64,000 nt of DNA from contig NZ_JAPZSY010000003.1 in assembly GCF_027532025.1 (NCBI RefSeq), forward strand, positions 85,843 through 149,842. Reading direction: 5' to 3'. The position numbers and the translations under genes were made by a program. This stretch comes from Inhella sp. (GTDB taxonomy: Bacteria; Pseudomonadota; Gammaproteobacteria; Burkholderiales; Burkholderiaceae_C). Shown here in pieces: positions 1 through 7,662 of this stretch. A model generated the notes under the pieces. That model was not told where the DNA came from and did not search any database. It worked only from the letters and a program-made list of their open reading frames with translations. How positions within the stretch are numbered: the stretch's first letter is position 1; each line of letters starts with the position of its first letter.

Positions 1-276
1 GCGGCGGTTGACGTGCTCCCACTTGTCCGCCCAGGGCAGCGCCCTGCGACCCCAACGGGCCTGCAAGTAGTAGCCGGGACCGATGGATCGGCCCACGTAC
101 AGGGCCGCCATTTCGGCCAACTGCCGCCAGCGCGGCCACTCATCGTGCGTGGGCGCTTCGGGCCAGTACTTCGCCAGGGTGTGCAGCACAGACCAAGCTC
201 GAAAAGGAGATCCGTGCAGTCTAGGAGTCTGCGCGGCAGAAGCCCAGGCCGTCGCCGAGATCCCGGGGGCGACAGG
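1..276 (-). CDS. Partial gene of unknown function, running off the left edge
   Basis: An open minus-strand frame of 92 codons runs from a TAG at 277-279 to the first base of the window. From about 210 downward the translation looks like real protein, rich in Trp, Tyr and Arg (for example YVGRSIGPGYYLQARWG). The first 25 or so codons look like out-of-context sequence and contain one copy of a 16-bp direct repeat. I see no start codon with a ribosome binding site, so this may be the truncated 3' part of a gene whose 5' end was replaced. I do not recognise the family. Upstream (277-410) I see no gene. Confidence 0.35.
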
Positions 277-292
277 CTAGGAGTCTGCGCGG
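223..292. repeat. Pair of 16-bp direct repeats, 54 bp apart
   Basis: CTAGGAGTCTGCGCGG occurs exactly at 223-238 and again at 277-292. They bracket the point where the left-edge reading frame loses protein-like character. They could be remnants of an insertion sequence end or of a recombination event. The sequence alone does not decide this. Confidence 0.45.
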
Positions 293-410
293 GCTGCGCC
301 GTCACGACTGCAGGCTTCGCGGGGTAGAGCCGCCTCAAAGGGTGAGCGAGTGAGGGGGAAACGGGCGGGGGCCCGCAGCCCCAGCGCGGGGGCCACGAGG
401 GAGGTCCAGC

Positions 411-740
411 TCAGGACTTCGGCGCGCTGGCGGGCGCAGCCGGCGCGGCAGCAGGTTGCTTCTTGCCTTCGTGCTTCTTGCCGCCATGGTGCACCCCATG
501 ATGGGGCTTGGCATGGTGGGGCGCACTGGCCGGGTGGTGCATGCCGCTCGCAGCCGGCGCCGGGGCCGGCGCAGCAGCGGCAGCAGGCGCAGCGGTGGGC
601 TTGGCGGCTGGTGCCGGCGCGGCGGGGGCCGCCGTGGTGGCTGCAGGCGTCGCCGTCTTGGGCGGCGTCGCAGCGGGGGCCTGTGCCAAAGCGGCGCTGG
701 TGGCGAACAGGGTGGCGATGAGCATCAGCGAGGTCTTCAT
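411..740 (-). CDS. Small secreted Ala/Pro-rich protein with a His/Lys-rich tail
   Basis: A 109-residue protein. The ATG at 740 begins a clear signal peptide (MKTSLMLIATLFATSAALAQ), so a longer upstream reading is not needed. The mature part is low-complexity Ala/Pro/Thr sequence, followed at about residues 75-100 by a His- and Lys-rich stretch (HHPAS, HHAKPHHG, GGKKHEGKK) that could bind metal or polyanion. There is no enzymatic domain. Such proteins are common and poorly described in Burkholderiales. It is probably periplasmic and stands alone. Confidence 0.6.
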   Translation of the reverse strand: MKTSLMLIATLFATSAALAQAPAATPPKTATPAATTAAPAAPAPAAKPTAAPAAAAAPAPAPAASGMHHPASAPHHAKPHHGVHHGGKKHEGKKQPAAAPAAPASAPKS

Positions 741-917
741 GGTTCCGTTCCTGAATCGTTCGGCTCGACAAAGCTCCGAGGCCAAGAGCCAGTCGGTGTG
801 CGACCGACTTGGGCGTTCAACGCGGGTTCGTGCAGGCCGTTGACGCACGTTGGGCAAAAGGTCCAGGCTGCGCGCCGCGACGCGCCCCGAGCGCCACACG
901 TCCAGCGGCGCAGCCGA

Positions 918-1427
918 TCAACCCTGCATCAGGCGCAGCAGGGCCGCCACGGTATTGAGGTTTCGCGCCGTGCCTGCCTCGGCCGCCGGCACGCGCAGCT
1001 TGCCGCTGCCCATGCCCGAGGTGTAGTGCACCACCACCTCGCGCGCCAACAAAGCGATCTCCTCGTCGCGCTGGTGGCGCACCGTGGCCAGCGCATCGGC
1101 CGGCACCGGGCCGGGCAAAAAACTGACCAGCACCCGGTTCGGCGCGGCCTCGCGAAACGGCTGCGCGTCGAGCACGCGCACCAAGTCCTCGGCCGTGCGC
1201 ATCACCACGCCCACCTCGCGGCCTTGCTGCGCGGCCAGGGCCACGCTCAAGAAAGCCTGCACCTCCTCAGCGGGCCGTGGACTGTCCACCAGCAAGTTAC
1301 CGCTGACCAGGTGCGTGCGCACGCGCTCGAAGCCCAGGCCTTCGGCCAGCGTGCGCAAGTCAGCCATCGGCAAGAGGCCGGTGCCGCCGACGTTGACGGC
1401 GCGCAGCAGGGCGAGGTGGGTGGGCAT
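918..1427 (-). CDS. DUF1697 domain protein
   Basis: About 169 residues covering the usual full length of DUF1697, with the typical opening MPTHLALLRAVNVGG and the later SGNLLVDS and GTARNLNT motifs. The family is widespread and its function is unknown. In-frame starts also lie upstream at 1451 (GTG) and 1445 (ATG), but family conservation begins at the ATG at 1427. It is divergent from the S41 gene, with only 63 bp between the starts. A 112-bp segment covering its first 30 codons and 5' leader recurs at 2,973-3,084. Confidence 0.8.
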   Translation of the reverse strand: MPTHLALLRAVNVGGTGLLPMADLRTLAEGLGFERVRTHLVSGNLLVDSPRPAEEVQAFLSVALAAQQGREVGVVMRTAEDLVRVLDAQPFREAAPNRVLVSFLPGPVPADALATVRHQRDEEIALLAREVVVHYTSGMGSGKLRVPAAEAGTARNLNTVAALLRLMQG

Positions 1428-1490
1428 GGTGGCGATTGTGGGCATGGCCACAATGCCGCCGCTTCACACCCTTCGACCGTTCACCAGCCC

Positions 1491-2654
1491 ATGAAGACCT
1501 GCTTTGCCACAGCCCTGATCGCCGGGGCCCTGGGCCGTCGTTTGGCTTGGTACGGGGCCGGTGCTCTGGGCTTGCTCTTCACACTGCCGACCCCGGCCGC
1601 GGAACCCGCAACCCCCAGCGCCTTGCCCCTGCCGGCCATGCGCGCCCTGGCCGACACCTACGGCCGCGTGCGCCAACTGCGCCCCGACGCGCCCCCGCCC
1701 GAGCAGCTGCTGCTGGGCGCCATGAACGGCATGCTCCGCGGATGGGCCGACGGCGACGGCGCCGTGTGGTCGCCCGAGGACCTGGCCCGCCAGAGTGCCG
1801 CCGCCTCGAAGGGCTCGCGCGGCTTGGGCTGGGCCATCGGCGTGCGCGACGGCCACCTCGTCGTGGAGCACCTGCACCCGCGCGGCCCCGCAGCCCAAGC
1901 CGGGCTGCGCGTGGGCGACCGCCTGATCGCCTTGAACGGCCAAGGCCCTTCCCTGGGTGCGGCCCAACGGCAAGCATGGACGGATGCGGAGTCCCTGCAC
2001 GTCACCGTGTGGCGGCCCTCGGCCGAGACCCTGCTGTCGGTTCGCTTGCAGGCCGCCGACCTGCCGGCGCCGACGTGGCAGCTGCGACGCAGCGCCCCTG
2101 GCGTGCTTCACCTCACGCCGCCCGATTGGCAGGCCACCGCGGCCACCGACCTGTCGCGCCAACTGGACGCCGCCCAGCGCGAGGCGCCGTTTCGCCGCTT
2201 GGTGCTGGACCTGCGCGGGCACAGCGGCGGCGTGCTGAGCGCCGCCGCCGACGTGGCCGCGATGTTCCTGCCCGAAGGCAGCCCGGTGGCCGCCTTGCAG
2301 ACCATGGCCGGGGGCGCTTCGGAGCCGCTGCAAGGCCGAGCGCCCCAACGCAGCAGCCCCGCGTGGCGCACGCTGCCCCTGGTGGTTCGCGTGGACGAGA
2401 GCACCGCTGCCGGCGCCGAGCTGGTGGCCGCCGCACTGCAAGACGCCGGCCGCGCCACCGTGGTGGGCCGCCCCACCCTGGGCCACACGCGCATCCGCAC
2501 GCTGACGGCCCTGCCCGAGGGCTACGCCCTGTCGCTGGTCACCCACCGCTGGGTGCGCCCGAACACGGAACGCGCCCAGCGCGACGTCGGTGTGCAGCCG
2601 GACTGGTCGCTACAGACCGACGCTGAGCTGGACGCTTGGCTGACCAGCCGCTGA
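1491..2654 (+). CDS. Peptidase S41 (C-terminal processing protease) homologue, catalytic residues lost
   Basis: A 387-residue exported protein: signal or anchor sequence to about residue 37, a PDZ domain at about 115-165 (LGWAIGVRDG, AAQAGLRVGDRLIALNG), then an S41 tail-protease core containing DLRGHSGGVL. In active CtpA/Prc enzymes a Ser sits in the SASASE motif and a Lys lies 25 residues later in TFGKG. Here the aligned motif reads STAAGAE, with Ala307 at the nucleophile position, and TLGHT, with His332 in place of the Lys. The downstream Gln is also Arg. It is therefore most likely a pseudoprotease, acting as a periplasmic binding or scaffold protein. This rests on motif alignment only. 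Confidence 0.8.
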   Translation: MKTCFATALIAGALGRRLAWYGAGALGLLFTLPTPAAEPATPSALPLPAMRALADTYGRVRQLRPDAPPPEQLLLGAMNGMLRGWADGDGAVWSPEDLARQSAAASKGSRGLGWAIGVRDGHLVVEHLHPRGPAAQAGLRVGDRLIALNGQGPSLGAAQRQAWTDAESLHVTVWRPSAETLLSVRLQAADLPAPTWQLRRSAPGVLHLTPPDWQATAATDLSRQLDAAQREAPFRRLVLDLRGHSGGVLSAAADVAAMFLPEGSPVAALQTMAGGASEPLQGRAPQRSSPAWRTLPLVVRVDESTAAGAELVAAALQDAGRATVVGRPTLGHTRIRTLTALPEGYALSLVTHRWVRPNTERAQRDVGVQPDWSLQTDAELDAWLTSR

Positions 2655-2661
2655 TCTCGCG

Positions 2662-3171
2662 ATGCACTGGGGCTTGACCTTGGGACTGGCCGCGTTGGCA
2701 GGTTGGGTGGGCGTGCTGCTGTGGCGCGAGCAAGAGCGCGTGGAGGCGGAGCGCCTGATGCGCTTTCGCCAAGCGGCCGATGAACAGTTCCGCCATCTGG
2801 TCGTGCCCTCGGCCAACCCCCGCCTGCACTTCGACGGGATGCAGGTCACCGAGGTGATGGACGAAGAGACCTTGCGCTACATGAACAAGAACCTGGTCGG
2901 TATCGAGCTGACCCGCTACTCACGGAACGCAGCCGGCGAGTACTTCATGTTCGTGCACAACCCCGAGGGCAAGCCCTCGGCCAAGGCGCGAAGTTCAGCC
3001 ATGGGCAAGAGGCCGGTGCCGCCAACGTTGACGGCGCGCAGCAGGGCGAGGTGGGTGGGCATGGTGGCGATTGTGGGCATGGCCGAAGGCTTGATCGCTG
3101 GCACTTTCTGCCTCGCCACCGCTGCGCATGGGACAGGCTGCACCTGCCTGCAGAATGGCGCCGAAGCTTGA
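2662..3171 (+). CDS. Small membrane-anchored protein with a replaced C-terminus
   Basis: The predicted 169-residue product starts 7 bp after the S41 gene. Residues 1-20 form one membrane anchor (LTLGLAALAGWVGVLLW). Residues 21-105 are soluble and charged and match no family I recognise. From about residue 104 the frame runs through a copied piece of the DUF1697 gene read on the wrong strand, so the last 60 or so residues are probably not native. The original protein was likely shorter or ended differently. Close spacing suggests co-transcription with the S41 homologue. Confidence 0.5.
   Translation: MHWGLTLGLAALAGWVGVLLWREQERVEAERLMRFRQAADEQFRHLVVPSANPRLHFDGMQVTEVMDEETLRYMNKNLVGIELTRYSRNAAGEYFMFVHNPEGKPSAKARSSAMGKRPVPPTLTARSRARWVGMVAIVGMAEGLIAGTFCLATAAHGTGCTCLQNGAEA
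2973..3084 (-). pseudogene. Copied 5' fragment of the DUF1697 gene
   Basis: 112 bp aligns without gaps to 1,338-1,449. Over the inner 88 bp (3,084 to about 2,997) only two substitutions are visible. It carries the DUF1697 leader, start codon and first 30 or so codons (MPTHLALLRAVNVGG), then runs into unrelated sequence. The copy has the same orientation as the source, 1,635 bp away, and forms the 3' end of the gene at 2,662. It is a truncated duplicate, not a working gene. Confidence 0.8.
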
Positions 3172-3276
3172 TCCGCAACTCGCCAGCACCGTGCACTGAG
3201 CTGCACCCCTGAGGCGTTGCGGCGGCTGGCATTCAATCCACGGACCCACTTCCCCTGCCCTAGCCCTTCGCACCGC

Positions 3277-3699
3277 ATGCAAGACGCCCCCATCAACTAC
3301 GCGCTCCAGTACCGCCGCTTCTGGGTTTTCTATGCATGGGCCATGTTGGCAGCGCTGCTCTGGTCCTACGGCTCCACTTTGCTGGACGTGTGGGCTAGCA
3401 AGGCCAGCATGTCTTCATTCACCCAATTGGTGATCCCGTCTTTGGCGCTTTGGGTTCTGTTTGGCTTTGTCGCGCAGAAGCGAGTGGCGCCGAGATGGCT
3501 GTGCCTGGCGGTGCTGGGCCTTTCGTGGCTGGGCCTGCTGCTGGCCACCGCGCTCCTCGGCCTTTCGGGAGCTCGATCTGGACAGTTCAGTCCTCTGCTG
3601 GCGCTGGCGGGCGTCTGGCTGCTCCTTGGGCCCCAGATGTTTGCCATGCACAAGTACGTGGATGCCAGTCCCCACATCTGGCAGACGCAGTCCGGCTGA
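3277..3699 (+). CDS. Four-helix membrane protein of unknown function
   Basis: 140 residues with about four hydrophobic segments (near residues 15-35, 50-68, 75-95 and 102-122). The ATG at 3277 (MQDAPINYALQYRRF) is chosen because the earlier in-frame residues are basic and Pro-rich and do not look like protein. I do not recognise a family. It is the first of three small membrane protein genes in a row on this strand, possibly one transcript. Confidence 0.55.
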   Translation: MQDAPINYALQYRRFWVFYAWAMLAALLWSYGSTLLDVWASKASMSSFTQLVIPSLALWVLFGFVAQKRVAPRWLCLAVLGLSWLGLLLATALLGLSGARSGQFSPLLALAGVWLLLGPQMFAMHKYVDASPHIWQTQSG

Positions 3700-3732
3700 G
3701 CGCGTGCCCAGCGACCTAGAAGCGCTGCCTCC

Positions 3733-4110
3733 ATGCTTGAGATCGTCTTCGAAATCGTCGGTGAGTTCATCCTTCAAGTGTTGGGCGAGGCCCTTGTGGA
3801 GCTGGGACTTCATTCCCTGGGTGAGCCCTTTCGCCGACCGCCCAACCCCTGGCTGGCTGCGCTGGGGTACGCGCTGTTCGGCGCCATCCTGGGTGGCCTG
3901 AGCCTCTTGGCGTTTCCCAACAACCTGGTGCCGGAAGCTTGGCGCGTCGCCAACCTCGTGGCCACGCCAGTGGCCGTTGGGGGTGTCATGGCGGGGATGG
4001 GGGCTTGGCGCGCCCGCCGCGGGCAGCCCGTGCTGCGCATCGACAAGTTTGCTTACGGTTTTCTCTTCGCTCTGGCTTTGGCGCTCGTGCGCTACTTCTT
4101 CGCGGCGTGA
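3733..4110 (+). CDS. Small inner-membrane protein of unknown function
   Basis: 125 residues. An amphipathic N-terminus (residues 1-30) is followed by three hydrophobic segments (about 40-60, 72-92 and 106-124), including LAALGYALFGAILGGLSLLAF. It starts 34 bp after the previous gene. Proteins of this size and pattern are common in proteobacteria without assigned function. There are no catalytic motifs. Confidence 0.6.
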   Translation: MLEIVFEIVGEFILQVLGEALVELGLHSLGEPFRRPPNPWLAALGYALFGAILGGLSLLAFPNNLVPEAWRVANLVATPVAVGGVMAGMGAWRARRGQPVLRIDKFAYGFLFALALALVRYFFAA

Positions 4111-4135
4111 CGTCTTGCAGGGCATGCCTCTTTCT

Positions 4136-4540
4136 ATGAACCAGCCAATGCCAATTGCCATCCGTCTGGTGTTCGCCATCTGCCTTTCTGGGCTGCTGCT
4201 GCACCTTTTCACGGTGACCTTCCGCGCCGAGGGTGATTTGGATTGGGCAGGCTTGGGTTTCTTGGCAGGACTTTTGGTCTGGTCGCTCGTTCCGTACTTG
4301 GTATGGGCTTCGGTTGCGCTGATGAAACGACACATGGACCCAGCCATTGGTGGAGCGGCGGCCACCTTGGGTTTTGATCTGTACATGCATTACAGCGTTT
4401 TCGTGTCGCCGACGGGGTCAACGGCGGCTCTAGGGCTGTTGTTTGCACCTTTGTGGAACCTCCTCCTGTTTGGACCGATCGGAGCTGCCACTTCTTGGCT
4501 GCTTCTTTCGCTGGCACGGCGCATTCGCCGTTCAACTTGA
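4136..4540 (+). CDS. Small membrane protein of unknown function
   Basis: 134 residues from the ATG at 4136; another in-frame ATG lies at 4124 and neither has a strong ribosome binding site. Four hydrophobic segments are visible (about residues 8-24, 38-58, 68-85 and 98-125). It is the last of the three-gene membrane protein run. I recognise no domain. The following 215 bp (4,541-4,755) hold no gene that I can see. Confidence 0.5.
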   Translation: MNQPMPIAIRLVFAICLSGLLLHLFTVTFRAEGDLDWAGLGFLAGLLVWSLVPYLVWASVALMKRHMDPAIGGAAATLGFDLYMHYSVFVSPTGSTAALGLLFAPLWNLLLFGPIGAATSWLLLSLARRIRRST

Positions 4541-4755
4541 CGCCTGTCCACTGCCGATCCGTGCTGGCCGCCTCATCGGTAGCTCCGAAAGAACTCACCT
4601 GACCGCGCCCGCCGGGCAGCCCTGACTCTGGGCCACACTCTCGCCCCCCGATTAGCGAACCTGCGAACGCACGAAGGCGGCGATGTCCGAATGTTTCGTT
4701 GAACGCCAACGGTGCAAGCACAACACGCCTAGGCCCCATCCAAACCCAAGACCCC

Positions 4756-5529
4756 ATGCGCCGCTTCATCGTCCTTTCGTTACTCGCTTTGCTTCTTACT
4801 GGCTGCTCCCAAGAGGCCCTGTTTGAAAGATTTGTTCCCCAAGAGGAATCGGCTCTTGCAAAGGAACTCATTGCCAAGATGGCCGCCAAAGATTTCGCAG
4901 CGGTCGAATCGCGCTTGGCCGGCCCACTCAAGACTCCTGACCTCCGGGAGAAGCTGGAACAGATGTCCAGCTTGCTGCCTCCCGAGCCCCCAAAGTCTGT
5001 AAAAACTGTCGGTGCCAACACGAGCACTTCGAGTGCCGCCACAACCTACAACCTGACCTACGAGTACGAGTACCCAGATCGCTGGATCATTGCAACCACA
5101 GTGCTGGAACGCCGCGACGGGCAGTTGATCTTGGAAGGCATTCACTTCATGCCAAGTTCCCAGTCGCTTGCAGCAACGAACGCGTTCACGTTCAAGGGCA
5201 AGGGAATTGCGCACTACACGGTGTTCGCGCTGGCCATTGCCATTCCACTCTTCATCGTCTACGCACTTTTCGTTTGCGCTCGTACCAAGCTCCCAAAGCG
5301 CAAGTGGTTGTGGCTCTTGTTCGTTGCCGCAGGTGTGGTGCAGTTCCAGTTCGATTGGACGAGCGGCGCCTGGGGTGTTCAACCCATCAGCTTCGCCCTA
5401 CTCGGCGCAGGTTTTGCAAAGGCGGGACCGGTCGCCCCTTACGTCTTCACGCTGGCCTTCCCGCTCGGCGCCATCGTGTTCTTGCTCAAACGTCGCTCGA
5501 TGCTGAAAGCCGCGGCCGTTGAGAACTGA
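4756..5529 (+). CDS. Lipoprotein with a C-terminal membrane region, unknown function
   Basis: 257 residues. The ATG at 4756 gives a lipoprotein signal with lipobox LLTGC (Cys16). Residues 17-150 form a periplasmic domain with a helical start and a beta-rich part (TTYNLTYEYEYPDRW). Three hydrophobic segments follow (about 156-178, 188-205 and 215-245), which is unusual for a lipoprotein. The protein may be anchored both by lipid and by helices, or the first segment may simply be a signal sequence. Base composition is a little lower in GC than its neighbours. No family recognised. Confidence 0.6.
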   Translation: MRRFIVLSLLALLLTGCSQEALFERFVPQEESALAKELIAKMAAKDFAAVESRLAGPLKTPDLREKLEQMSSLLPPEPPKSVKTVGANTSTSSAATTYNLTYEYEYPDRWIIATTVLERRDGQLILEGIHFMPSSQSLAATNAFTFKGKGIAHYTVFALAIAIPLFIVYALFVCARTKLPKRKWLWLLFVAAGVVQFQFDWTSGAWGVQPISFALLGAGFAKAGPVAPYVFTLAFPLGAIVFLLKRRSMLKAAAVEN

Positions 5530-5562
5530 AAGCCAGTATTCAAACGCTTGGCCCATCAACGA

Positions 5563-5591
5563 CAGTGACCACCCTGGTTTGACGGTCACTG
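5563..5591 (+). terminator. Possible terminator hairpin after the lipoprotein gene
   Basis: CAGTGACC at 5563-5570 pairs with GGTCACTG at 5584-5591 across a 13-base loop, 34 bp after the stop codon. There is no T-run, so it is a weak candidate. Confidence 0.3.
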
Positions 5592-5620
5592 CTTGGTCCC
5601 GCCTAGCGATCGGCCTGCCC

Positions 5621-5777
5621 TCACCGCGCCAACGGACTCCCCGCCTTCCATGCCGCATCGGCGCTGCGCTGGAACGCCGCCAAGGGCATGGGTTCGGTGG
5701 CCCAGCGCTGGGGCTGCACGAAGTCGTTGCCGTAGACCTCGAAGCGGCGCAGCACCTTGCCCTCGGCCGCGGCCTCG
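5621..5777 (-). pseudogene. Copied 3' fragment of the gene at 7,663-9,171
   Basis: 157 bp aligns to 7,663-7,819 with roughly ten substitutions. It encodes the last 50 or so residues of that secreted protein (KVLRRFEVYGNDFVQP through AWKAGSPLAR and stop), with small changes. Protein similarity fades upstream of 5,778, and a stop lies in frame shortly before, so no complete gene is present. It is a remnant of a paralogue or a local partial duplication. Together with the palindrome and short frame that follow, it fills the space between 5,530 and 5,982. Confidence 0.8.
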
Positions 5778-5797
5778 CCAGCACGCAAAAGATCGAT

Positions 5798-5827
5798 GAC
5801 ATTCGCAATTCACGAATTGCGAATGTC
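5798..5827. promoter_or_regulatory. 30-bp palindrome, likely operator
   Basis: A perfect inverted repeat: arm GACATTCGCAATTC (5798-5811), a 2-base spacer, then the exact reverse complement (5814-5827). Weaker symmetry continues outward (GATCG and CGATC). It is AT-rich in a very GC-rich neighbourhood, has no T-run, and lies 8 bp before a short ATG frame. This is the form of a binding site for a dimeric repressor, though the regulator is not identified. Confidence 0.55.
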
Positions 5828-5835
5828 GACCGATC

Positions 5836-5982
5836 ATGAACCTCAAACTTCATGACGCGCCGGCGCTGCTGAGGGCGATGGCCCAACTTCAGGAGCGATG
5901 GGTCCCCGCCGCATTGGGCCAGACTTTGTCGCTCAATGCGGCGGGACCCAAGCCAGACCGCCGCCGTGCGCCTTGCCGCTAG
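5836..5982 (+). CDS. Short ORF behind the palindrome, perhaps a truncated gene
   Basis: 48 codons from an ATG 8 bp after the palindrome (MNLKLHDAPALLRAMAQLQE). The first 35 residues look like a natural helical protein start. The last part (PKPDRRRAPCR) runs through an inverted repeat and ends one base before the neighbouring convergent gene. It is plausibly the 5' remnant of an operator-controlled gene whose remainder was lost. I cannot name the family. Confidence 0.3.
   Translation: MNLKLHDAPALLRAMAQLQERWVPAALGQTLSLNAAGPKPDRRRAPCR
5900..5949. repeat. Long inverted repeat, possible terminator
   Basis: GGGTCCCCGCCGCATTG at 5900-5916 pairs with CAATGCGGCGGGACCC at 5934-5949, with one bulged base and a 17-base loop. 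It lies 34 bp beyond the stop of the minus-strand gene at 5,983 and could end its transcript, but no T-run follows on either strand. Confidence 0.4.
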
Positions 5983-7551
5983 CTAGCCGCGACGGAACGG
6001 CGGCGCAAAACCGCGAAGCGCGTCATCGCACGCATGGAGCTTGGCGTCCGCGCCGATCAGCGCGCGGACCTGCGTCACAAAGTCCCGCGCGCGCTCGGCT
6101 TGGCCGATTTGCACCATAGCGGCCACGGCGGGTGCAGCCTCGCGGTCGGCGAAGGCCTGGGCCGAACGCCGGGTCTCTTCGACGCTCCGGTCGCTTCGAC
6201 TGCTTTCCGACAGACCATTGAAGGTGCGTTGGATGGCGGCCAGTGCCTGCTTCGCGTCGAAATGCTGCATCGCGAGTGAGGCGTTTCCAGCCGCCACCAG
6301 GGCGGGCAAGGCTCTTGAAACGAAGGCTGGGAGGTCGGCGGGCCGATGCATCTGCAGCCACAGGGCGGTGGCAGCACTGCCGGAGGGATCGGCCAAGTGC
6401 TCCTCCAACCGCACCAGGTCGCGCACGACTTCACGCTGTGCGGGGCCGCCGGCGCGAACTTGGGCCGCTGCCGCATCGCGCGCCTCGCGCATGTCCTGCA
6501 GCGCGGGCGGGTACAGCTCGCCCAGCGCGCGCCATGCTGACAGTTGGAACGACAAGCGCACCCCGCTGTGCGCCTGATCGATCCCCAAGGCATGGGTGAA
6601 GTACCAGCGGTGGTAGGCCGCCACTTGGGCGTAACGGCCAGCCGCCAAGTCAGCACGGGCTTGCCGATCCAAAACGTCCAAGTCGGGCTGGGCCGGGGGC
6701 GTCCACACCGGCTCGAGCTTGGGTGCTGGCAAGTCACCCAAGTTGCCAAACCGAGGCGCCTGCCCCGCCAGGGCGGCCAAAGTGACGGGCAGCGCGGCCT
6801 CCGCGCCCAGCAAGGCTTGGGCGCTGGTGGCCAGGGCCATGGCGCGGTCGAATGCACCGCCCTTGACCAAGGCGGCCACGGTGGGGGCGACCTGGCGGTC
6901 CATGCTCTCTTGGGCGTGGCGAATGCGGTCCTGCTCGGTCCATTGCGGGAGCCCGTAGCGGGGATCCATGCCCACCTCTTGCGTGCGCTTGGCGTCCCGC
7001 AGCAGCTCGTCGGTGTCGATGAACGGCAGCGCCATCGCCACGCGGTTGGTCGCCACCAACGCGGGCAGGGCCAAGGGCGCGAAGGTCCGGGCGTCGGCCG
7101 GGCGGCGCTCCAGCAGCCACGCAAAGGTGTCCGCGGTAGCGTGCGGTTCGCTCAAGTGGGCGTTCAGGGACTCCAGTTCGTTCATGGTCCTACGCGACCC
7201 GTAGCCGCCGGCACGGACCTTGGCCGCCGCACGGTCGCGCGCGTCGCGCAGGTCGAGCAGGGCTGGCGGGTGCTTCTCGCCCACCAGCCGCCAATAGGTC
7301 AGGGCGTACGAGAGCCGGACGCCGCCGTGGCCGCCTGCGTTGCGGCTCATTTCGTGATAACGCTTGAGGAGCCCAGCGGCCGCCTCCCACTCGCCCTTCG
7401 CGGTGGCCTCCTGGGCCTGTTGGAACAGCGAATCCACCTCTTTCGCCGACGGCACGATCCACGGTGTCGATTGACCCATGGCAACGCCGCTGCAGAACAT
7501 CAAAGCGAACAGCCAACGCGAGCGCGTTGGCTTGACGGAGATTGGATTCAT
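5983..7551 (-). CDS. Secreted helical protein with two repeated halves, unknown function
   Basis: 522 residues with a signal peptide (RWLFALMFCSGVAMG, about residues 12-27). The mature protein is Ala-rich and helical, and its two halves are related: residues about 60-120 (GVRLSYALTYWRLVGEKHPP, ALLDLRDARDRAAAKVRAGG) match about 315-375 (GVRLSFQLSAWRALGELYPP, ALQDMREARDAAAAQVRAGG). This suggests an internal duplication, perhaps of a helical-repeat unit. No enzyme motif is seen. It probably works in the periplasm or outside the cell. It shares strand with the next two genes but is separated from them by 111 bp. Confidence 0.65.
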   Translation of the reverse strand: MNPISVKPTRSRWLFALMFCSGVAMGQSTPWIVPSAKEVDSLFQQAQEATAKGEWEAAAGLLKRYHEMSRNAGGHGGVRLSYALTYWRLVGEKHPPALLDLRDARDRAAAKVRAGGYGSRRTMNELESLNAHLSEPHATADTFAWLLERRPADARTFAPLALPALVATNRVAMALPFIDTDELLRDAKRTQEVGMDPRYGLPQWTEQDRIRHAQESMDRQVAPTVAALVKGGAFDRAMALATSAQALLGAEAALPVTLAALAGQAPRFGNLGDLPAPKLEPVWTPPAQPDLDVLDRQARADLAAGRYAQVAAYHRWYFTHALGIDQAHSGVRLSFQLSAWRALGELYPPALQDMREARDAAAAQVRAGGPAQREVVRDLVRLEEHLADPSGSAATALWLQMHRPADLPAFVSRALPALVAAGNASLAMQHFDAKQALAAIQRTFNGLSESSRSDRSVEETRRSAQAFADREAAPAVAAMVQIGQAERARDFVTQVRALIGADAKLHACDDALRGFAPPFRRG

Positions 7552-7662
7552 GGAGCCTCCCTGGAAGCGCCGCTGGGTGGCGCGATCGCGCGGGATTGTG
7601 GCCGAGCTGGCGAGGCCTCCAACCCCCCAAGCTGGATGGGGTCGGGGGCCGCTTTCAACGCC

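Noticed and set aside
456..1490. Long in-frame extension upstream of the S41 gene
   Set aside because: Antisense to the small secreted protein and DUF1697 genes; the signal sequence at 1491 marks the real start.
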